From Anthoceros angustus (Eukaryota > Streptophyta > Anthocerotopsida > Anthocerotales > Anthocerotaceae): 64,000 nt of DNA. Below are positions 56,957-64,000 of the stretch, piece after piece. How positions within the stretch are numbered: position 1 is the stretch's first letter; the number at the start of each line of letters is the position of its first letter. The DNA lies in contig MU008158.1 in NCBI GenBank assembly GCA_010909165.1, positions 1 to 64,000 on the forward strand, in the 5' to 3' direction. The translations under genes were made by a program, and so were the position numbers. The notes below the pieces were generated by a model. The model did no database searches. It was not told where the DNA came from and saw nothing but the letters and a program-made list of their open reading frames with translations.

Positions 56957-57055
56957 TTGGTGAAGAAACCAGCAGCACGGAAGTGACGGGAAAACCTACA
57001 GACCTCCGTTCTCTGTTTTCTTCCCTTCCCTGCGCTGCTCCCGGAGCTCGTGGCG
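56957..57055. promoter_or_regulatory. Probable bidirectional promoter
   Basis: Only 99 bases separate the start codons of two divergent genes, including both 5' leaders. No TATA box is visible; a pyrimidine-rich run (TTTTCTTCCCTTCCC, 57016-57030) lies on the OSTC side. Transcription start sites must overlap or lie inside the opposite gene. Confidence 0.5.
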
Positions 57056-57514
57056 ATGGCGGATCCTCTGAACGCGGTGCTGCGGCTGCCGTACCGGGCG
57101 CTGCGAGTGCCCCGGATGCGGCTGAGAGCTCCCTCGGTGGCGCTGCCGTCTGCCACCACCGTGTTTGTGGGCGTTCTGTTCACCTACTTCCTCGTGGTGT
57201 CAGGCTTCGTGTACGATGTGATTGTGGAGCCTCCCGGGATCGGGAGCAGGCAGGATCCCGTCACCGGAGCCATCCGGCCGCTGGTGTTTCTTCCCGGCAG
57301 GGTGAATGGGCAGTACATCATCGAGGGGCTGTCATCCGGCTTCATGTTCGTGCTGGGAGGCGTGGGGCTCATCATGGTGAACATTGGTGCGGACAAGGGC
57401 AGGGCTCGCAACGTTCGCATCACGTTTTTGGTGGCGGGAGCTGCCTTGATCGCCATCTCCTACACCATGAGCATCCTCTTCATCAAGATCAAGATTCCTG
57501 GATACTTGCATTGA
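57056..57514 (+). CDS. OSTC: Oligosaccharyltransferase complex subunit OSTC (DC2-like)
   Basis: A 152-residue membrane protein of the ER oligosaccharyltransferase complex, which transfers the preformed glycan to Asn of nascent secretory proteins; OSTC links the STT3A-type complex to the translocon in animals. Start MADPLNAVLRLPYRALRVP at ATG 57056 (the upstream GTG codon is not used). Three membrane segments are visible: TTVFVGVLFTYFLVVSGFVY, SGFMFVLGGVGLIMVNI and ITFLVAGAALIAISYTMSIL. Family signatures are YDVIVEPP, FLPGRVNGQYIIEGLSSGF and the C-terminal IKIKIPGYLH. Length is close to the usual 149-165. The gene has no intron. It is divergent from the gene ending at 56956. Confidence 0.93.
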   Translation: MADPLNAVLRLPYRALRVPRMRLRAPSVALPSATTVFVGVLFTYFLVVSGFVYDVIVEPPGIGSRQDPVTGAIRPLVFLPGRVNGQYIIEGLSSGFMFVLGGVGLIMVNIGADKGRARNVRITFLVAGAALIAISYTMSILFIKIKIPGYLH

Positions 57515-57607
57515 GGTCGGTGCATGCTTTGTTTCTTCTTGTGTGTGTGATGGACGCACTTCTGTCTGCCTGCCTTTGCTTTGAATTGCATCAGCCTTAC
57601 TTGGCAG

Positions 57608-57893
57608 TGCTGCTGTGGTTTGGAAGCTATGGTGGCAGCCGCTGTGGAAGTGAACGCAGTGAGCGGTCTTCAGATCGGCACAATGGTGGGGATCGCCATG
57701 GCAGTGGTGGTGGTGGCCGCTCAAGCTCAGCCGGAGACGGAGGAGGCCGTGGTGGAGGAAGCAGTGATCGTTACAGTGGTGGAGGCCCCTTCCTCGTACC
57801 GGGAGGAAGCCACCGGACCGCTCTGGTCCCTATGACCGTCCAAGTGCTACGACTGGTGGAGGAAGCCGTTCTTCTCATGATGACCGATACTGA
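57608..57893 (+). pseudogene. Exon-like fragment coding for an RGG/Ser/Tyr-rich tail
   Basis: After a plausible splice acceptor (CTTGGCAG ending 57607) one frame reads FGSYGGSRCGSERSERSSDR, then GGRGGGSSDRYSGGG. After a one-base slip near 57780 another reads DRSGPYDRPSATTGGGSRSS ending HDDRY and a stop. Such Gly/Arg/Ser/Tyr-rich tails end RNA-binding and splicing proteins. No RNA-recognition motif lies upstream, because OSTC is there, so this is either a retained last exon of a lost gene or an exon spliced to something not visible. Confidence 0.35.
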
Positions 57894-59394
57894 GCAGGCT
57901 CCATGCTTGTCTGATGTGGTGATCAGTTTTCACTGCCCGCACATCTTTAGAGTTTTCTTCGTGAATGTTTATACTCCCAGTTTCAGCAGCTGCTGGTTTG
58001 CTAATGACCTCGTGAAACTGTCACAATTTTGGACGTGGAGGCTCAGTCATCAGGTCTCTCTCTGATATGGCACTCTATTGTTCTGGACGATAGATAATCT
58101 AATGGCTACGTGTATGAGATCATAATTCGTGAACTAGCTCGAAGGGACAACTAATGGCTGGGATCTGAAAGAGTATTTGGAGGGAGCATTTCATTTTTTG
58201 CATTCTGGGATGGATATGTATGAATTCTTTATGCTTGGTGTTCTCTTGAGCAAGATAGAAGACTCACACAAATCTTCCCTTGGGTACCTTTTTGTTTCAA
58301 AGACTTCTGTGACTGGTGGGAATGTTTCTCAAGGTTGTTAGTGGAAGATCTCGAACCTAGACTGACCGATACCAAGAGGGTTTTGTGTACTTCAAAGACC
58401 TTGGGGACTCAGTGAACTCAATTTCCGGACCAGAACCTCCTTGTCTGTCTGGATTCGGCTGTTTTTGGCATCTGGCGTCTGAGATGGAAGCAGGCTGCTA
58501 CCTGTGTTGCCTTCATAGTTCTACTACCGTGTTGGTAAATCCGGAGGGCTATGCCAAGGAGGGGGAGTTTGTCTGTGCAGTAATTTGTGAACTATCTTAC
58601 TGCTTTGGGCACTTGATGAGGATGATGGATCTGCCTTGGGGCTCCTTTAGTGTGAGGTAAGTGACATCCGGCCCTGTATCCTGTTGTTCATAACTCTCAG
58701 CGCTCGTTCTCATGGCTGATCTCGACACCACTTTAAGTGGTAAAACTTGCCTCGTGACATCGTTTTGGTGCATTTTGCTCTTGCCTGCTTGGTAAGTTTC
58801 CCTTGTAGATTAGACACTGTTTTTATGTCATTTTGAATCTTGCTAAGCTGACTAATTAGCCATCTTCTGACCCGGCAGGTGTGCTCACGGCATTTGTTCT
58901 GTTATTTAGATTTTGTTAGGTTGTTGGTTACAATTTTTGCAGTATGTGGATCATGCTAGACGAAAGTACTTCGGGACCATGGTGAAACTTGAGATTAAAC
59001 AGAGCGCGCTAGCCCCCATTCGTAGTGCTGGTATGTGCCCACTGGAGCCTGCTGATGCAAGCCATGCTGTGGGAAGGGAGCCAGGTATTCTGGGCCCCTT
59101 ATCCCGCTCACAAGTCACAACTGTAGCCAGACACGGTGTCCTTGTCTCCTCTCGAGGAGGAACGGTTCTGTGAAGTCGCCGCGAGGCTCGAGTGACTTTT
59201 GATATGCCGTTTTTCGGTCAGAACCGCAGACATTGTCCATGGAATAACGGTACTGGTAAAATAAAGAAGAAAAGTGAAAATTTAGAAGTAAAAAGTAAGT
59301 AGTAGTTTCTCTTTGAAGAAGATGCAATGTTGCATGCTTCACGCCTCTCCTATAAGAGAGGAATTGCTGTAACTGTTGATGAAGAGCCACCGCC
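57894..59394. other. Host intergenic DNA
   Basis: Moderate GC, scattered short ORFs, none recognised. No repeats, RNA genes or LTR ends seen. Confidence 0.4.
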
Positions 59395-59808
59395 ACCTAG
59401 AGAGGACTCTTAGTGGTTAGTGGTTTGCAAGAATTTTTGAGTGGACAACGGCTTAGTCCTAGAGAGGACTCTTAGTGGTTAGTAGTTTGCAAGAATTCTC
59501 CGACGGGCAATGGCTTAGTTGAGGTGAGCCTACGGGATATATAAAGGCTAGAACAAGAGATTGGAGTGAGGCTTAGACTAGAACAAGGGATTGGAGTGAG
59601 GTGAGCCTGTGGGATATGTAAGGGCTAGAACAAGGGATTGATCAAAGGACTGGAGTGAGGCTCAGGCTAGAACAAAGGATTTATAAACGCTAGAACAAGG
59701 GATTGAACAAAGGACTGGAGTGAGGCTCACGCTAGAACAAGGGATTTATAAAGGCTAGAACAAGGGATTGAACAAGGAAGGGATTGGAGTGAGGTGAGCC
59801 TGTGGGAT
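59395..59808. repeat. Two adjoining tandem-repeat blocks
   Basis: Block 1 (about 59395-59518): two copies of a 62-bp unit with AGAGAGGACTCTTAGTGGTT. Block 2 (59521-59808): irregular units of 40-70 bp with GGCTAGAACAAGGGATTG, AAAGGACTGGAGTGAGGCTC and GGTGAGCCTGTGGGATAT. They end at the start of a Copia LTR. Confidence 0.75.
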
Positions 59809-59810
59809 AT

Positions 59811-60030
59811 GTTGATGAGAATCATACACAAGCTCAAGCAATATGTGTTGCATTACATTCATAATAGAAAGTACATGCCTTTATGTAGGCAAGGTAGTTG
59901 TAACCAATAAGTGGTTGTAACAACTAACCAATTAAATAACTACTAAAAGAAACTACCTAGAGCCCTAAGGACTAAATTAATTATTAAGTCCTAGGTGCCC
60001 TAGTGAAGAGTGCCCTAATAGTAAGCTATT
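59811..60030 (-). repeat. Copia 3' LTR (same family as 289-575)
   Basis: Starts TGTTGATGAGAATCAT and matches the LTR at 289 in several blocks (TTGCATTACA, AATAGAAAGTACA, GTAGGCAAGGT, GTGCCCTAGTGAAGAGTGCC). A purine-rich minus-strand run (GAGTGGGAG, near 60037-60045) follows, as expected inside a 3' LTR. The right boundary is approximate. Confidence 0.6.
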
Positions 60031-61652
60031 TTATCACTCCCACTCACTATGAACTAGGGGTGATTTTCGACCAAAAGAGGTCTAGGAAAACTAGTCTAGT
60101 AAAACTAGTCCCTAACTAAACTTTACTTAAAGGCATAAAGTAAAACTTAAGGTAAAACTGAAAGTAATAATCACTATTAAAATAACTCCCACTTAAGGAG
60201 AACGAGATGAGAAACTAATAACCCAACTTCAAATAGGTGGAATTAAAACTAATTAAAAGTATTTAAGGGATTTATATATAGAGGAAAATCCAGAAAATAC
60301 CTAATTTCCGAAAAGGAAAATCAAAAGGATAATGGATAATACCCTTCTTCCTCAAACTTCACTTCGCGATCCCGACAACTTGGTGGTTGGTACATGCGTG
60401 ATGGCGATGGCGAGTGGCTACCCGCAGAAGGCGCCAATCCCGCCCACGGGAGGCGCCACGGGGCGCCAGCGCCATCGCCATCCCGCGCCCTTCCCTCGCG
60501 GCCGCGCCGCCAGAGGCGGCGCGCCTTCCGCCCCCATCCTTGCAGAGGGACGCCAGGGCGCTGGGCCCAAACAAAAGGAGAGGGCCCCCCACCGATGCAT
60601 AGTCGTGTCCCGCGGTGATGAAGAGTCTCGCCTCCAGCACTGCCTTCCCGCAAAAAAAGAAATCTCCATTTGTCATTGATCGACCTCATCCTCGGAGGAT
60701 GAAGCAAAGAGATGCCTAAGGATCCTCACGACGCCCAGAGAAGAGGAAAGCCGTCCGAAGTGTAAGATTGCGTCTTCATTTCGCCATTTCTCCTGCCATG
60801 TCTTCATTTGTGAAGCAATTCTGGATGTGCTCACCAAAGGGGAGGAAGCGCAGCCTAGGTGATGAGGACGTGCCTCCCCCCCTCAATGAATGATGCTCCC
60901 ACCGCCAAAAGTGTTTGTAGGAAAGATTGCCCATCTTATGCTTCTAAGAAGAAGCTATGACACAAGTGGATTACAAGGATGCTGCTTGATGGATAAGAGG
61001 TCGACACTTGTGTGGTGACGCTTGCGAGATGGGTGGAGACGGCATGGGGAGGATATGACAAGGAAGGGAAAAGAAAGGTGCAATATATTAAATAAGGGTT
61101 ATCCAAGATTTTAAGCATCCTAATTTCTATATGAGTTTTAGGATCTATAATAACCTAGCATAAATTTTCTGCTTGATGCGTAAACACATTTTGTTTCCTA
61201 AGTGTATTAAAGACAAAAACATGGGCTATTATAAGCGGAATTCTACCAAAAGGTGACCGGAAAATAAAGTATACATACTCACCTTAGGTTTAAGTGAAAA
61301 GGGAGATGTCCGGACTCCTATATATGTGAGGAAACTACCATCCACATGATAAAATAGCAAGTCTCCCATGTGAGGAATTTCAGGACATATCAAACATATT
61401 TTCCGTAGGTGCCTTTGGTGCTAAGGGAATTTATTGTTTTAATCACATAAATACTGCTTAAATATTATTTTTATTTTTAATATAAATATTCCAGGTTCTA
61501 TGTTGGCTGCCTATGAAGAGGAAGGCGGATGACCTAAGCTATTTTGAGATAGAAGAAGAAAATGTTCAGAAAAATAGTAAGACAATAATTTTTGGGCTAA
61601 GATTTTAAGGTTATCTTAAATCGGCCCTAAGGCTGCTAGGGTGAGTATTAGG
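60031..61652 (-). mobile_element. 3' spacer of Copia-4 with a GC-rich island
   Basis: AT-rich DNA between the LTR and the pol stop. A sharply GC-rich block (60360-60660) interrupts it, with inverted motifs (GATGGCGATGGCGA and TCGCCATCGCCATC-like) and overlapping ORFs of 83-128 codons on both strands, none recognised. It may be a captured or inserted fragment. Confidence 0.4.
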
Positions 61653-64000
61653 TTAAAGGTTTGGACGTGTGTCCATTATACCCAAACATTTCATGTGTTT
61701 CCTATGTAACTCAATTCCCAATGACTTTGTTAATAAATCGACATTGTCTAAAGTTTGAACATAACTAATATTTATGGTTTGATCTTCTAACTTTTCCCTT
61801 ATGTAGTGATACTCAACAGCTATATGTTTAGTTCTAGAATGAAAACAGATTTCGTGCAAGTGCAATGGCACCGCTATCACTAAACAAAGATGTAGGCTTA
61901 AGTTGAGGATGGTGAAGTTCACTCAAAACTAACGGACCACACTATGTCTTTAGAACCGAGGTTAGTACCAGATTCGATTGACAAAGCTATAGTAGGTTGT
62001 TTCTTACTTGACCAGGATATTGGTGCTCCTCCTAAGAGTAATACATACCCGACTGATTTTCGGTGTCGGGTCATAAAGATAGTCGGCATCGATATGCCGT
62101 TAGAGTTAATGTGTTGATAGCTGGTGTATGCTTGAACATCGATCCTGTACATAGTGCCTTTAAGGTATCCGAATATACGCTCAGACATCCGGTGCTCACG
62201 CCCGTGGTTCTCCAAGAATTGTGAACCGACTTCAAAAGATATATCCGGTCTCGTAAAATTGCATAAATATATTAGAGTGCCAACAGATGTCGGTATGGAA
62301 CTGACATTTCTAGCTTTTCTTCATTGTTTTGGGACTCATATCCGAGGTAAGCCTAACACCACTTGCAAAAGGTGTGGGTGCAGCTTTGCATCCTCAAGTC
62401 CAAATTTAGCTAAACTCTCCTTAATATACTTGGTTTGAACTATACTTAGAGTCTTATTACCTCTATTTCGTATAATATTAACACCAAGTGCATATGTCAT
62501 TTCTCCTAGATCGGACATCTCAAATAGAGTCCTAAGCCATGCTTTAGTTTACTAGAGTGAGGGAGTTTGTTGCCATAAAAACATCATCAACATAAAGTAG
62601 AAGATAAAATATATCATTGCGGATATTAGGATGTACATACAAGCATCACCACGCTTTGCTTAAATCCTCTCCCAATAAGTTGTACATGTATGGTTAGTTC
62701 CAATTCTTGCTTAAGGCCATACAAACCTTTGATGAGTCGGCATACCCAATCTTCTTTGCCTTTGACTTCAGAACCCTCGGGTTGTCTCATGTATATTTCC
62801 TCTGGGCCCCATACAAATATCTTTGTCTTAACATCCATCATGTGGAGTTCAAGATCATGTTGGGCACATAAGGCAAATATCATTCAAGTGTGGCAATTTG
62901 GCTTGGGGCATAAGTGGCCCAAGGTATGTAATCTAGACCAGAATTGTGTAAAACCTCGCTACTAGGACGTGCCTTATACCTTTCTATAGAACCATCTCCT
63001 TTTCTTTTAATTTTGAATACCCATTTGCTGGTTACTATCTTCCTACCCCTAGGTGGTTTGACCAATTCCCATGTAGAGTTATTAACTAGGGAATTATATT
63101 CGAATCTACTACCTTCCATAAGTCTTTTCGGAGAAGAGAAAGCTTGTTTTAAGGTAAGAGGTTCTTCCGGGTCTATAGTTGCCTTGTAGACAGCTTGAGA
63201 ATAAAGTGATATAGGGGTATAGGATCATCAAAACAGCTAGGTATCCTAAAGGAGGTTCCTTCCAACCAGGGACCGAGATAGTAGGTCGGGATCTAAGGTT
63301 GTACCTTTGTGTGCATCATCCACAGGCGGGATCAACGGATCTGCTGGCTCCACAATGTCATCCTCCGAGGGTCATCAAACTCATCATCATGAGTGTCAAC
63401 CGGCGCCTGCTGGGATGTCAACATCGCGGTTGAGTTGTACGTTGTGGAATAGATGCTAACTCCTCCTCCTCCCGCATAATAGGTTCAACTAAAGGAACAC
63501 GAAGCGGAATGGGAAATGGAGTGAAATAATCAATCATCAAAATAAGAAGGGTCAATGGTCTCATCAAGAGGAGGACCAAGCCTATCAGCTCCACATGTGG
63601 GGAAAAGAGGTAAGACTCATGAAAAGTAACACTCGGCGTATAAAAGTTGCCTTGTAGAAGGGTTGAACAATTTGTACCCTTTGATACCTTGTAGCCAATG
63701 AAAGTGTACTTATGCTTTGGGATCCAACTTACGCAATGCTTTGGGAATAAAAACATATGCGGGATCCAAAAATTGGTAAGGTGGTCAATAGAAGGCTTCT
63801 TGCCAATGAATGCTTCATATGGAGTCATACCTTGAAGCTGATGTAGGCAATCGATTCATGAGATAGGTTCTAGGAGGGCCTCCGCCCAATAAGCCTTAGA
63901 TAACTTAGCTTGTACCAATAAGCAACTGTGATCTCTTGAGGCGTAGATTCTTGTTCGGCCACGCCATTTTGTTGAGGAGTGTAGACAATGTAAGTTGTTG
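61653..64000 (-). pseudogene. Copia-4 pol (RNase H, RT, integrase), runs off right edge
   Basis: From the right edge leftward on the minus strand: integrase end (QQNGVAE-like near 63960; MTPYEAFIGKKPSIDHL, 63770-63828; FIGYKVSKG and SVTFHES), RT (STWELVKPPRGRKIVTSKWV, FKIKRKGDGSIERYKAR, 62990-63090; VCRLIKGLYGLKQ; MTYALGVNIIRNRGNKTLS) and RNase H (SKTKHIAVEYHYIRE-like, 61790-61840), ending with a stop at 61653. Integrase before RT marks Copia. Stops and shifts occur in every domain. The LTR at 59811 is its likely 3' LTR. Confidence 0.85.

Noticed and set aside
56505-56963. 152-codon plus-strand ORF
   Set aside because: Antisense to exon 1 of the spliced minus-strand gene, which has consistent splice phases.
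56983-58065. 360-codon plus-strand ORF across the OSTC gene
   Set aside because: Out of frame with OSTC and without recognised domains in its first half; only the Gly-rich part near 57610-57780 looks coding.

Overview
The window is nuclear DNA of a land plant, dominated by LTR retrotransposons. Three host genes can be supported: an intronless SKP1-like 21 (ASK21-type) gene (+, 8037-9518); an 8-exon gene on the minus strand (54755-56956) whose C-terminus resembles the centriolar/ciliary protein Moonraker (OFIP, KIAA0753); and an OSTC-type oligosaccharyltransferase subunit gene (+, 57056-57514) divergent from it. Introns of roughly 70-130 bp, and a possible centriole-linked gene in a plant, would fit a plant with motile sperm such as a lycophyte (Selaginella-like). 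That assignment is inference. Single bases are often gained or lost between repeat copies, and one base is N (41253), so the sequence looks like a draft.

Layout. 1-575: end of a minus-strand Copia element with tRNA-Met primer site and LTR. 584-7315: a complete minus-strand Copia element with matching LTRs and the target duplication TGTCT; gag and pol carry frameshifts, gag is separated from pol by one in-frame UAG, and an antisense ORF lies between pol and the 3' LTR. 7316-10440: host DNA with the SKP1-like gene. 10445-11635: a fragment of a GC-rich LTR family. 12581-14756: a Copia element reduced to RT/RNase H between two LTRs. 16290-21175: a degraded minus-strand Gypsy element (A). 22109-33562: a plus-strand Gypsy element (B), with a full gag-pol at 26432-31860 and a copy of an unrecognised long ORF on each side. 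33563-37750: a related, degraded Gypsy element (C) facing it. 38868-39760: a Copia LTR and leader. 41670-42560: a FAR1/MULE-like pseudogene. 43745-53110: a tandem array made of the same unrecognised ORF plus its LTR, with nested internal duplications. 54755-57514: the two divergent host genes. 59395-64000: tandem repeats, then a minus-strand Copia element that runs out of the window.

The most unusual item is the ORF family that starts Met-Gly-Pro-Lys-Lys (called the MGPKK ORF here). It has about 1000 codons: a conserved N-terminal domain, a long charged coiled-coil-like middle, and a C-terminal run of 10-residue repeats. It is neither gag nor pol. It lies between the end of pol and the TATA-bearing part of the LTR in the autonomous element, and directly behind the LTR leader in the tandem array. 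It is either an env-position accessory ORF or an ORF inside a very large LTR.
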